This document shows, one piece after another, positions 21,508 through 33,821 of a DNA stretch of 64,000 nucleotides. Source of the stretch: Hofstenia miamia (lineage: Eukaryota; Xenacoelomorpha; Acoela); assembly GCA_004352715.1 (NCBI GenBank), contig SCFE01000078.1:218519-282518 (forward strand), read 5' to 3'. The first letter of the stretch is position 1. Each line of letters starts with the position of its first letter. The notes beneath the pieces are model-generated. The model did not search any database and had not been told where the DNA came from. It saw only the letters and a program-made list of their open reading frames with translations. Position numbers and translations under genes: made by a program.

Positions 21508-21618
21508 ATTCATTTAATAATGTAAGTTATTTTTGTATTTTAAAAAGTTAATATTACTAACTTTGTCTCATATGATTACAAAATAATACAAAAATTTCAT
21601 AATGTTTGTACACATTTA

Positions 21619-21888
21619 GTAATTTTGTTTGAAAGGACAAAACAAATCCCCAAAAGGAAAATTAAATATTCCCAAAGGCAAGTAATTTTGTTTGAAAGGA
21701 CAAAACAAATCACCAAAAGAAAAATGAAAATTTTAGACTCTCAAATAGTAGAAAACTACTTAGAAATCCATTATATATTGGCATTCTTTCCAATGCTATG
21801 CCCTAGAAACTCTAACAAAATCAGATTTATTATTAAAAATTCTCAATCTCTATATGAATGTAAAATGTTTACTGGGAAATTGAGTTAA
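21619..21888 (+). CDS. Hypothetical ORF with an internal repeat
   Basis: An open frame of 87 codons starting at 21625. The first 35 codons come from a 46-bp direct repeat at 21619-21664 and 21681-21726 (TTTGAAAGGACAAAACAAATC in both). The rest, with PRNSNKIRF and YECKMFTGK, has non-repetitive composition and might be a fragment of a larger decayed gene. No family can be assigned. The start is doubtful because it lies in the repeat. Confidence 0.25.
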   Translation, partial: VILFERTKQIPKRKIKYSQRQVILFERTKQITKRKMKILDSQIVENYLEIHYILAFFPMLCPRNSNKIRFIIKNSQSLYECKMFTGKLS

Positions 21889-21889
21889 A

Positions 21890-23200
21890 AAGGCGGTTTT
21901 CCTAATTGCATATTGCAAGATATATATTTTATATTTGAATACAAAGACTAAACTGTATTTATTTCATTTTATCAGTTTCTGATAATTGTAATTTATGTTA
22001 TTTATTTATATTTAGAAAATGTTCCTAAGTTGTTTTAATACCTAATATACAAAATATAGTTTAAATCATTTAACAATTGCTGTTGTGTTTTTATAATGTA
22101 CAACTATGTGTTTTGTAAAATCAATCAATTTAATCATTTTTGAGTAAATGTATTTTTTATGAAAATGTATTAGTCTTTTTGTAATTGAAAATGTTTTGGG
22201 AGTTTCATGACATCTAATTGATTAATTTTTGAAATGGCCCTATGTATTCATTTGTGATTATCAAAATTTACTCATTGACTGAAGAAAAATGTAAGTGTTA
22301 ACACTTTCTCAATAATTATAAAGTTTTTATTTTAAAATTCAAAATCTATGATACAACTTCAAGTACTTTAACAATCATTGATTTGCAGAATGTCTTAAAT
22401 TTATATTTATATGTGATATTAAATAACAAAACCATTCATTCTATAAAATACAAAAATAAAATATGGATTTATAACAAAGAATAGTCATATTTATGTGTAT
22501 GTATGTTTTTCTTTCTTGTTCTTGACTGTTTATGCTAATATGTCATGAAATTTTCATTTTGTTTAATGATGAAAAACTATCTAAATTTTTAACAAAATAT
22601 TCAGTTTTTTTACAATGTTTTTGACTAATTTGATCACTTGATATCTTGTATACATATTGAAAAATTAAATGTATATCAGTACAGAAACAAATGATTGATG
22701 TCAAAAAAAAATGTAAGTATATAAACGTGGAAAAGTCATATGTCACCCTAATTATATTATTATACATAACATGCATATAATATTACACTTACTTAACTTA
22801 GTTCATGAGATGTATCTCTAGAAATCTATCATTAATGAAACATGTACAAATCATTTCTACATTCTCATTGTATAATAAATAGCATTATTAAATTTACTAA
22901 ACTAGCAATTACTTTATTTCAATCATCCTTCCCTCATGCTATTTACAAAGACGACGTAGGAGTTTAAATTTTTATATTCATGTGGCTTTGCTAAATATCA
23001 CATTTCCCATAGGATTCAATAATATACAAGATCAATCATGGAGTTTTATCAACACAAATGGAAATAAACATGGTATTTATGTGAAGGGTGTTCATGTGAA
23101 AGATAGAAGATGTGTTTAGCTTTGTTAACCAAGTCTTAACAAAAATTGAATTGATGGCTGTTAAATCTGAAACAAATGACGAAAAAAGTTTTGAAAAACT
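21890..23200. other. Spacer inside the Polinton
   Basis: A+T-rich with short ORFs only (such as 22543-22776 on the minus strand), none with recognisable motifs. It may be a promoter region for the ORF at 23.2 kb. Confidence 0.4.
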
Positions 23201-23597
23201 ATTTAGCACTTTTTCACAAATTTGTCATTGATTACAACAGTACTGAAATTGGATTTTGAAATGATCAGTGGAAGAGTAGTCATAAAAAATGAAACACCTG
23301 ATGAATTTGAAATAAATCAGGTAGGTGAAATTTTGGGTTTTGATCATCACTATCAAATAGTCAATGGTTTGAACACTGCTAAATATAGTTTTGATATTTT
23401 AAATGGACTGCATAATATTTTAATTTATACTGATATAGTTACTTGTCAACATTATCAGAGTGCTAGCATCCTGTTATTGGATCAAATACCCTTATTCACA
23501 GTATATAGTGTAAATGATCAGCCATTAATCAATTATGAAAAGACTCATATAATTTATAAACCAACTTCAAAGTTGTTCATCAATAGAATTACAATTA
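23201..23597 (+). pseudogene. Polinton capsid-associated protein fragment (putative)
   Basis: The open frame has no ATG (a TTG at 23222 follows a nearby stop) and runs into the gap at 23598. The order of landmarks is a LDFEMISGRVVIKNE strand pair, GEILGF, then GLHNILIYTDIV, LLLDQIPL, IIYKPTSKLF and INRITI. It resembles a virion-structural protein family often found in metazoan Polintons (jelly-roll, penton-like or minor capsid). This is family recognition from memory. After the gap only ...LTVEQ and a stop near 24154 remain if the frame continues. A second frame upstream (near 23150-23220) may hold the rest of the N-terminus, which would mean a frameshift. Confidence 0.5.
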
Positions 23598-24134
23598 NNN
23601 NNNNNNNNNNNNNNNNNNNNNNNNNNNNNNNNNNNNNNNNNNNNNNNNNNNNNNNNNNNNNNNNNNNNNNNNNNNNNNNNNNNNNNNNNNNNNNNNNNNN
23701 NNNNNNNNNNNNNNNNNNNNNNNNNNNNNNNNNNNNNNNNNNNNNNNNNNNNNNNNNNNNNNNNNNNNNNNNNNNNNNNNNNNNNNNNNNNNNNNNNNNN
23801 NNNNNNNNNNNNNNNNNNNNNNNNNNNNNNNNNNNNNNNNNNNNNNNNNNNNNNNNNNNNNNNNNNNNNNNNNNNNNNNNNNNNNNNNNNNNNNNNNNNN
23901 NNNNNNNNNNNNNNNNNNNNNNNNNNNNNNNNNNNNNNNNNNNNNNNNNNNNNNNNNNNNNNNNNNNNNNNNNNNNNNNNNNNNNNNNNNNNNNNNNNNN
24001 NNNNNNNNNNNNNNNNNNNNNNNNNNNNNNNNNNNNNNNNNNNNNNNNNNNNNNNNNNNNNNNNNNNNNNNNNNNNNNNNNNNNNNNNNNNNNNNNNNNN
24101 NNNNNNNNNNNNNNNNNNNNNNNNNNNNNNNNNN
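23598..24134. other. Assembly gap
   Basis: 537 Ns interrupt the capsid-type ORF. Confidence 0.99.
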
Positions 24135-24638
24135 TTTTGACAGTTGAACAATAGATAAAACCACATAATATTGACATGGTCTATGAAAGTATGTAAGTTT
24201 ATACATAGAGCAGATTAATGGAATTTTACATTGATGAAAGAACTACCCATAAAGATTTCAAACTTTTTGGTAAGCTATTTTTATAATTAAATCTCAGATA
24301 TTGTTTTTGATTCTTAACACTTTTTGCAATATGATCTCTAGTTAGTTTTACAGATATTTCTTTTAAAACGTAATCCATTTTATTTTAATAAATTGCTGCA
24401 AATTTACTGTCCAATGTTAAATTAATTATATACTTTATCATAAATAGAAACGTCATTTGTTTGTTAATAAACATTTTTAATTGATTTTGTTTAAAGTTTT
24501 AATATTCATGTGTTTTTGATTGTGAATGTCATCTTGTTTTTAATAACAACTTGTTTATTAACCATTAATTTAGATATGACCATGTGAAATTCATAATGCA
24601 TTTGTTTCCTACAGAATTCTCTCAATGATAAACTAACA

Positions 24639-25321
24639 CAATAGACAAATTTAATAGTAAGATATATATGATCATTATAAGCAAAGTGTAGAATAAATTA
24701 CATTTTTGTCTTGTCTTAACCACGTATGTGGGTTTTACCATGTACATTTATTAAATATTAGAAATTGTGAGTTTTTGCATAAACTAGTTCCAAAAAATTA
24801 TTTTGCTTTATTACTGAAATAAGCCCTTATGCTTTTAATGAGTATTATTATCTTTCTGATTCAAACATTTGTTATTAAATTTTACTAAATAAAACATTTA
24901 TGTAAAATAAATATTTAAACTAAATTAATTTGGTATTTCCAATGTCATGTATGTTAATAAAAAAAATACATAAACTAAATTAATGTGATATTTCCAATGT
25001 CATGTATGTTAATAAGGACCAGTATTTAAAATGAAACATGTAAACTAAGTAAGGTCATATAAATAAGTAAGTCATGCACATTAACAAAAAGCAAATAATA
25101 CATGTAAACTAAGTTAGTCCATGCAAATACGCAAGTAAAAATATTGGCTACATTTTATACAATAAACAAATGTGTTTGCCAACAAATATTATAACAAAAG
25201 AGAATATGTTCCAATGACGTCAAAGATACACTAACGACCAAAGTATACAATTTCATCACAGACATCCCCGCCATGGTCAAAGGTCAATTTATGCCACCTT
25301 GTTGCCACGAATATAACTACT
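24639..25321 (-). repeat. Right terminal inverted repeat
   Basis: 683 bases pairing with 6877-7130 plus 8011-8517. It ends CGAATATAACTACT at 25308-25321. The inner edge is CAATAGAC at 24639-24646. Confidence 0.9.
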
Positions 25322-25327
25322 CTAGCT
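25322..25327. repeat. Target-site duplication of the Polinton (right)
   Basis: CTAGCT, identical to 6871-6876. Confidence 0.85.
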
Positions 25328-27180
25328 ACAAAATGAGTATTTTCATTTCATGCTTTTATATTAAAGAGGTATGGTTATTGTTGATTTTTACCAATTATGC
25401 ATTTAAATTTTAGGTTTTATTCAGCACTTACAAATTGTGCAGCAATGCAAAAACTTATTAAATTTTTTATTTTCAATCAATAATTAACGTTATAGCATCT
25501 TTAGGTGTTTTTGTTTCTTATTATGCTAAGTAACATGGTGTTAAATAATAGTTGTCTAAGCCAATTAATCTTAATTTAACAGATCAAATTCATGTATTAT
25601 CATGGAGCCATAATCAAGTTCTATTTCTAATATTTTATCATGGTTTAATATTTTTTCTCCCCTTATGCTTGTATTTTAACAAAATATTTAGCCCCAACGT
25701 ATTTACATTTCATTTTTTAACTAATAATTGACCTTGTAGAGCTCCTCATGTCATATAGCATAGGAGATATTTTGTTTGTATTGTGATTTCATGGTTGTGG
25801 TTACATAACACTAATTTCTCTCTGTTCAAACTGAATTTGAAATAAATCAATGTAAAAGCTTACAAATAGTTGGTTGATTTTGTAAATATCACATTCACTG
25901 TTTTAAGACTAGCAATGAAATATTTTATCAAATGAGTAAATATTACAAGGATGCAAATGTGTTTAATTGTATTGGCTTTCTCAAGTTTTGACGTGTTTTA
26001 TCCAGATTAGTTAATCAGTGTGCATAAACTCTGTGTTTTTTACAATGGAACTAATAATTTAGTGGACTGCTATGGAGATGATGAGATGGTTTCACTTTAG
26101 TAATTTGTCATTAATCCTGACACCCATTTTGGTGATTAAATGCTAGCTAGAACCAAGTGATATTTGCATGGAATAAAAGAATTTACCAAATTCGTGTGTT
26201 AGAGATAGTTGAAAAGCAAGATGAACTGGGCTAATTATTTCAAGGGAATCTATATGCAAATAACCAGGTATATCATATGCGTTTCTATATTTTATTTTCA
26301 CTGTCTATATATGTTGTTGTATTATTTCTCTTTCCATCAAACACGTTTTTGCTTTAATGATCGTATATACATTGATTTATTGAGTGTTTATTTTAATCAA
26401 AAGTGTCTAATTTTCTATTGTATTTATATGTAATCATTTTTTTAATTTCTCATTTTTAAGTAACAACTAAATTTTACATATTGAATTATTAGCTGTTCTA
26501 GAATTCAAATTATTTGTAAATTTTTGGCTATTGATTAATACAAAATATTAACATATAGGTCTATGTGTTTACAAGTGTATATTTTTAGAAAAGAAGAGCA
26601 TAGCATGGAATTGTGAGTAATGCACACAAGCACTTAAAACCCCAAAAAGCAGATAAAACTGGAAAAGATGTGTAAGTCAACAAAAGATGTAACAATTGAC
26701 AAATGTGTACACACCGAAAATGCATATAAACCACAGAGAAATGCAGAGAGAAGATAAAAAGTAAAACTAATATAATATTGCTAATGTATATTGCAAGCAT
26801 GTATGTGTATAAATCCTCTTAATAACATTGCATGTATAATTTTTAGGAAATGAAATTGGGTCTTTATGCATAAACCATTTTTAATTTTTCCTAAAACAAA
26901 TTTCTGTTTATTGTGTATTACATCTGTAATGTCAAGTTTAATGAAATATTTCTCGTTTTTGTATTTGGATATTAGCAAAACAAATTAAAATTAGAGTTTT
27001 ACAATGGAAAAATAGCAGCATATTTGTAAATCAAAATATAACCCTTTGTGTGTAGTGTATGGATTTCCAAAAAAATGAATTTCTTAATTTTGTACATGGG
27101 TTAGTTGATAGAAATGCATGGAATTAAAGAAATTTAATCATTCCTCAGCAATGTGTTATCATAAATGCAGTGTAAACCCA
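25328..27180. other. Non-coding flank of the Polinton
   Basis: A+T-rich. The ORFs at 26209-26433, 26585-26800 and 26781-26978 are short, hydrophobic and motif-free. Nothing else seen. Confidence 0.45.
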
Positions 27181-27620
27181 TGATTAGTTAGCTAACAATG
27201 TCATGTATATCAAGAAAACAATAGTGGGCCACTATAAAAACTAAAAAACAAACGTGCATGTAAACTAATTACTAGCAATGTCACATATATTAGCAAAAAC
27301 ATGGGTGCATGTAAAGTAAATAAATGTGCAAACTAAATTAATGTGTGGTGTAGTATCTCCAATTATTCAGCTAACAATGTCATGTATATTAATAAAAAAA
27401 CAAGTATGTTAAGTAGAATAAAACATGCAAACTAAATTAGGCCACATAAAATAAGTAAGTCACTAGTAAAAGTATATGAATCAATAACTATCAATGTCAC
27501 ATATATTAACAAAAAACAAATGTGCACATGTAATAAAGTAAAATAAAACATGCAAACTAAATTGGCCACATAAATTACTAAGTATATGACTAAATGTGAC
27601 ATCACTACAACCCCCCCGGT
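27180..27620. repeat. Polinton-like subterminal repeat array, diverged
   Basis: At least three units contain AATGTCA(C/T)(G/A)TATAT(T/C)A and AACATGCAAACTAAATTGGCCACATAAA-like words. They have the same plan as the subterminal units at 24890-25120 (AATGTCATGTATGTTAATAA, CATGTAAACTAAG), but this is a different subfamily. A GC-richer block (CCCCCCCGGTAATATCCATGG near 27610) follows, as the GCGGGGATG block does near the intact end. This is probably the end region of a second, older element. Confidence 0.55.
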
Positions 27621-27699
27621 AATATCCATGGGCCAGCAGATGCCAAAGGTCCTCTCTAGACCAATCAGAAAAAAGTGGAACCTCCTTCTACCCCCTTTA

Positions 27700-30160
27700 C
27701 TACTAAGGGGCATTTGGGTGAGTAAAAACTATAAAATGCACTATTTGTTTGGGAAAGCACAATGTAGTCAATTAGTGGGCTCCTTGATAATGTGATTCTA
27801 GTTGGAAATGTTGCATTAGTTAACTTTAAGTTGAACACAGTTAAAAGTAGGTCAACTTTGCACTGCTCATTAGTGTTAAAAGATTTTAGGTTCCTGTCTG
27901 CAAGCAGTAGTAAATCTTTCTTTCAGAACAAGCTAAAAATAATTCCTTGTCTAATTGCTCAATAAATTGATTAGTGAATTTCTTGTTTGACCAATAAGAC
28001 AATTAACAACTACTATTTAATTGAGAATTTTTTATTGGATTAATAATTTCTACCCATAGACTTTCAAAATAACTCATAATATTATTGCTTTATTTTGGTT
28101 TAAATGACTTTGATATTAGAAATAGAACTCTACCACATTTTGTTTTACCTAATGAATTACTGGATAATCTGTCTTTTCTAAATACTGTATATGTTTCATT
28201 ATTAAAAGATCACATGCTATCAAGATCGTCAATTTTTATCCAAGTTTCCGAAATAGCAAATTATCATTATTTTTAAATCTTGAAATTAATTGTTTATATT
28301 CAACATTTTTACTGCTAAGATTTTGATAGTAGTTAACCGAATTCGTCATTCCATTTAGCTTTCGAAAATAAGATTTGAAAGGTAAAATCTGGTTGGATTT
28401 GTATCAATACCATATACAGCTAATAAAAGGAAATATATAATGGGTTGTTAGTTTCTTTTTTAATTGTAACAATAGCAAAAACTAGATTGATTGAAACAAA
28501 ATTTTTTTACTATTGTTATGAATAGATGACTTATGGACATGAAGATAAAATCAGTTGGTAAAAGCAAATTGGATTCACAAGTGTTAAGAGTAGCAATGAG
28601 ATTTATAACGGCAAATAGTAAAATTGTTCATGTGAACATACTAATTTTAATTTTATGGTTATTGTAAGTTCTCTATAGTGTGAGTGCTTGGAAACAAATA
28701 TATACTAATTCACATTTAAAAGTTTCTTAAATGCTGAATTAGGTGGCGTGCAGTGTTAATCAATGATATTTGCTATGTGATGGCGACTTCTGAGTAAGTG
28801 ACACGAGGCTGGGGAATGTAATATCATCACCAGGCAAAAGATGTGTATAATAACAAGGCATGATTTAGATACAACACATAACAGATTCCAACACGCGGGG
28901 TAATGTATACTTTCACTCTAACTGTTCTCTTCGTAAATTCTACAACTATAAACGTAACTTTAATTAACACTCCAAAACTAGTTAGCGTAACAATTCCCCA
29001 CTACTTGTTTAGGTAGCACTATTGAAAGTAATCACAAGAGGAGAGAGTGATGGGCACACTTGCCCGAAGCTGTATCACAAAGACAGTTCGCAGTTCATCA
29101 ACGATTCAATCCATCCATTTATCCACATCATTACTTCCATCCGTAGGCAACTCAGCTCAATCTCACTGAAAGAGTTTTGTTATGTGTGCCTTACTTATCG
29201 TATAATAAATCCCAGCCACAAATGGACTTAACTCTCATTCTCAACATGTACATACATATGATAACATATCGCAAACAGACACTAGCTGCTATACAACAGA
29301 TTAAAAATAGTTAATAGACAAATAGAACAGCTTCCTACATTTAGTTAAAAGATATATACAATAAGGACTGACGATAACAAAAGGACACTAGCTGCAGACA
29401 AAATTAAAAGGTAACTATAAATTAATGCAGCTTCTAACCTACATATAAATAATATACAATTAATACAGTCAATTATCGGTCAGTTATAAGTCAAACAATT
29501 TGGATCTAAAACATTAATAGTTAATTACCATATCTAAAGTGGCTATCAGCCTTTTCCAAACTTGTTAGTATATGTAATGCGAATGAACAGTAGCCAGCTA
29601 AGCATGAATAAAAAACATTCCTATACCTAGTCGTAGCTTAATTGCATGCAATTCTCGAGGCTAACATCTCGTAAAAATCCCTCACAACAGTCCTCGATCG
29701 TTACACGCAAGAAATGTAAATTAATCAAACCAAGAAGATAAAGTAAACTACTAAGCGTTAATCTTTTATCCAATTTACAGCGCTTCGTTCCTATTTATAT
29801 AAAATTTTATTAAAATATTTACCGATTAAACAAGTACCAGTCGCTAATTGATTTTTTATATCCACGTATTAAAGTTCTGCGTGAACCACGTGGTTAACTA
29901 AAATTAATGCGGACCTTATTGTCAACATATGTTTTGTCAAATTAACTGCGACCAATAATTGCTTTTACAATTTGCCAAATCACTTAATGCTAATTCTATG
30001 AAATTGGCATGAGTTTCTAATTTGAGTTTTACTTTGTTTTTTCTTTCTTCTTTATTTTTTACTATTTCATCAATTTCATAGGATTATGCTACAGGAAGCC
30101 ATGATGACTGACTACAGATTTGAATCTTCGAACTGGAGAAGTCGCTTAGTTTTGAAGTAT
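27700..30160. other. Non-coding region
   Basis: No supported gene. Short ORFs at 28085-28276 and 29022-29231 have no recognisable motif. The stretch 28760-29720 is slightly less A+T-rich than its surroundings but shows no splice-bounded coding signal that I could read. Confidence 0.4.
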
Positions 30161-30169
30161 AGTTGCGTT

Positions 30170-30449
30170 CAGTGTGGAAACCTTGCCTTGATTTTTCGGC
30201 TAAAGCACGGCACAAAATTTTAAAAAAATTTAAACCACGAGTCCGGTTAGTTAACTTGAAAGGCCTCTAAAATTATAATTTTCAATAGTTTAACAAATTG
30301 TTCAAAAACAAAACTTTCGATGATATTAATATGCAAATTAATAGTTTTAGAAAATCAAAATAATAAATATTTTTATGTATAATTTAATATGGGCACGAGC
30401 ACGGCCCGAAATTTTCTGTAAAAATGGGCACGTCACAGTTTCAACACTG
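30170..30449. mobile_element. hAT-type MITE, 280 bp
   Basis: The ends are CAGTGTGGAAAC and its imperfect inverse GTTTCAACACTG. Imperfect 8-bp duplications flank it (GTTGCGTT at 30162-30169, GCTGCATT at 30450-30457; 6 of 8 match). Tip and duplication length are typical of hAT. No coding capacity. Confidence 0.7.
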
Positions 30450-30459
30450 GCTGCATTCA

Positions 30460-32700
30460 ATTCATTATATCATGTTTTTTCAATTAATTTCTTAAGTGCT
30501 TGGTTATTATGTGGGCCCTGTTTCTGAGCTTTATACTTAACTATGGCAAACAGATCTTCCATGGAAATGCAGTACGCACTTTAACCAACCTATTCTGCCC
30601 TTTGAATGCGGAGTTCTTTTTTCCTTATTTGATCCCGGGCCGATTTATTGCAAGGAGCGTTTTGTCTTGGAATATACCAAAATTTTGGGAAACTTGACTT
30701 GTAAAAGAAGGCACAACTTTTCCAAGAACTTTAAGTTTCAGGATGAATTCATCCACTCACTTGATTCACGAAAACGGAGCCTCCTTACCTCTTTGTAAGA
30801 AAACAGTCCCAAAAGTAACCTGCGTCCATCCTTCAAAGCGGCTCACGTGTAATGGGGTAAGATTTGTTAGTGCTTAGGACAGAAAATTCTCACTTTATCA
30901 TTAATCCTGAATACTGAATACTGCTTTCGTTATTCCATCAAGTTATTTCCTGAAAAAATTATTTTAGGGTCATTCGGTTGTCCAAATCAACATCCTCAAT
31001 CCTTGAAAAACTGCCACTAATGGTTTCATTATTGCAATAATACCCGATGATCTTGCCTTTAAAATGAAGTGAAATTCGCCTACTGCTTGGAAGGGATTCT
31101 TGCGCACATAGTCTGTTAAGCATTCTTTTTGTCATTCAGTTAAGAGTGTCTTTTGCCCTGAACTCTTACCACCTTGGCATAGAATTCAAGTGTGTTTTCC
31201 CCGGCAAGCTTAGGAGACACAAATAATAAGATAATTCACTATAAGCGAACCTCCGTTCACGCAGTTTGATGATATGATCCTTAATAGTTGATTCAACGTC
31301 TATATTTTTACACCTTGTTGAACTTTCTCAGTCAGTTTAGAAAGCGTTAAAAAACGAAATCGTTAAAATTTTGGTAAGAAAACATTGTATACTTAATTAC
31401 TTGAGTCACACTTTATGCATCATATTAAATGTTCGATCTTTCCATGGTGTCAAAAAATAAGCTTTTGTTCATAGGATTGTCGCACTTTTTTTAGAATGGC
31501 TCGTCTGAGACAATTATGAGATGATTCTACATTTCAGTTTTCGAAGGACCTTAAGGACATTCTTTAACACTACTAGATAAATCTTATTCAAATCAGATTA
31601 ATAAAAATTAGCACATTAAGATATCCCACATTTTTTTCTGTAAAGCAGAACAGCTTTGAAACTTTCATTAAAGAAACGGATTAAACATTTTCGTTACATG
31701 ACATTATTTTTCGACCAAGTAATTCACCATTATCAGCAAAACTAATTATATATCAGTAAAAGTGTTTTATTCAACATATACATTTTCGCGAAGCTCAATC
31801 CAAAATAAATATTATCTGAAGCAGAGATTGATATGTGCCGAAGATTAGATCCAAGCTCCGCTCGGTCCAAAAATAGTAGGTCCGTTTCAAATTTAGATTA
31901 TTGTCAGAAGGAAATTCTTCACTTTTTCGCTTTTCTTTATCTATGCTTGGTATGTCAGATATTTAATTACAAAATATACATACGGAAATTGGAAAATACT
32001 AAATGGAGATTCAGAATGATATAAGATACTAATGCAAAATAGCAACATACTGTCTATGAATTATATGCCATTCACTGCATTTAGTTGATGCTCGTTCTTT
32101 GAAGCTTCGGCCGATTTCTTTATTCCAACAAAGCCATGGCCAAAGGCAGTTGCCCCCTTATGAAATAAGAAATATAGAAAAGCCTTTTTTAATAGAAAAT
32201 ACGTTTTGCTTTTTATGGGTAAAGTCATTGAAAGGAAATTATTATTATATTTATTTATAATTCTAGAAAGCCTCCATTATAGAGAACTTTTTTGATTGAG
32301 GTCAATTGGAATCACGAATGGTATTGTCAATTCACAAGCACAAATTTGACGAAACTGCATGTGCTTGAGCTATTTTGTTCAGGCAAAAGACAACTTAAGT
32401 TGTGTTAAATGTATGTTTTATCCGTTGTTTATTAAAAGAAATAAAAAATAACTTAAATGACCGTAACAGTTTTAATTATTGGCTGCTTTTTTAGTCCCCT
32501 CGATAAAAAAATTCTAACCACATCCTTGATTCCCCAGCCCATGTCCGTCTTTAATGGCCTGAAAATAAGACACAGTAGTTGTGGAAACTGCTTTGTACGT
32601 TTCAGGTATTACGTAAAGTGTATGCTATATCGGCATTATATTATAAAGTGTAGTATATTGTAAACTTTTATTACCGCAAAAATATTGTTAACTGACGATG
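30460..32700. other. Non-coding region, probably old transposon debris
   Basis: No supportable gene. A minus-strand reading near 31250-31050 has a basic, transposase-like flavour with several stops, but I cannot assign it. ORFs at 30500-30697 and 31833-32024 look random. Confidence 0.35.

Positions 32701-32705
<5 letters not shown>

Positions 32706-32754
<49 letters not shown>
32706..32754. repeat. TA microsatellite
   Basis: A (TA)n tract directly before the Tc1-like terminus. TA is the target of these elements. Confidence 0.9.
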
Positions 32755-32755
<1 letters not shown>

Positions 32756-33784
32756 CAGTACTGGAAGAAAGAATTTGGCCACCCACGATTTGTCATAAAT
32801 ATTTCTAAGAAATGGACGTCAAGAATGTCATAGTTATTTTTTAATTAGATTTGGGGTTGCAGAAAGAGGAATTCATCAATGTTGAGACATAATTATCACT
32901 GTTTACTTTAAATCTCAAGGAGAAATGCTACAATGCTTGTAGTTAGCTAATCTTTTCTAGGAAAAATGTATTCGGCCACTTCAGACACTTGCCTCAATTT
33001 ACTCGGGGAACCATGAAGTATGGTGGGAAGTCTGTAATGCATGGGGTGCAATATGAAAGTGTGGCTTTTGCAAGATTGTTCATATCACTGGTAATCTCCG
33101 AAACTCTTAATATACTCGGATTCTAGAAAATGAACTCTTGCCACTTCTTACAGGTGATTCAATATATCGGCATGATAGTGCTTCATGCCATACCTCAAAA
33201 GAAATGAAAAAATTCTTCCACAATAATGGGGTTAATATCCTTGCTGACTGGCCTGGCCAATCTCCAGACCTTAACATTATCAAAAATATGTGGAAAGAGG
33301 TCAAATATCAATTAGACAGCATACTGTTCAAATTGAATACGAGCTGTGGAGTGCAATAATGAAAGAATTTTATACAATTTCCAACAGCTTTATTGAAATA
33401 CTTTTTGCTTCAATCCCTGATCGCCTAGAAGCTGCTATTCGCTCAAAGGGATACCTGCAAAATATTTAAAGAGAGACTGTTGTTGCTAAGTGCTTATATT
33501 GCATCAATTATTCATTTATGTATTTTATTTTGAATTTACTTTTTTCGGATTTGCTCATTTATTTAAATTTTTTCAGGTGGCCGAATACATTTTTCCAATA
33601 CAGGTTTTCTAATTTTGATTAGAAATTAATAGCCAATTGTTCTTCTACATATTTTATGGTATTAGACATACAGATTTTCCTTTCTCAATCAAAGTAACAC
33701 TTAGTTATATTCTTAGGCACACTATCCAATGAATGTTCATTATTTATTCAAAATAGCAAGGTGTTCGAATACATATATCCAGTA

Positions 33785-33789
<5 letters not shown>
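32754..33789 (+). mobile_element. Tc1-like element, internally deleted
   Basis: The termini TACAGTACTGGA and TCCAGTACTGTA are inverted repeats set in TA tracts. The interior keeps the 5' leader to about 32985 and then jumps to the C-terminal half of the transposase (33138-33359 and on to 33469). There HDSASCHTS and DWPGQSPDLNIIKNMW can be read. In active Tc1 enzymes the last motif carries a catalytic Glu after P/I-I; here it is Lys, and about 650 bases of the N-terminal half seen in the neighbouring copy are missing. Non-functional. Confidence 0.87.
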
Positions 33790-33820
<31 letters not shown>

Positions 33821-33821
33821 N

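Larger units (their letters stand above)
6877..25321. mobile_element. Polinton/Maverick-type element, 18.4 kb, decayed
   Basis: Seen directly: inverted termini with about 97% matching over the outer 250 bases, starting AG and ending CT; an exact 6-bp duplication on both sides; a family B DNA polymerase pseudogene inside; a total length of 18,445 bases. Length, termini, duplication size and polymerase all fit Polintons. Also inside are a capsid-type ORF fragment (23.2 kb), three small ORFs (16.2, 17.3 and 17.9-18.4 kb), a tandem duplication inside the polymerase gene and a three-copy internal repeat. A retroviral-type integrase, FtsK/HerA ATPase, adenain-like protease and major capsid gene were not recognised. 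They may be lost, hidden in the gaps or too decayed. Stops and frameshifts argue that this copy cannot move by itself. Confidence 0.87.

Noticed and set aside
27586-27795. Plus-strand ORF near the GC-richer block
   Set aside because: It coincides with the diverged Polinton end region; both strands are open and no motif is present.
30930-31260. Pogo/Tigger-like transposase relic on the minus strand
   Set aside because: Only a basic stretch with several stops; no catalytic or DNA-binding signature can be shown.
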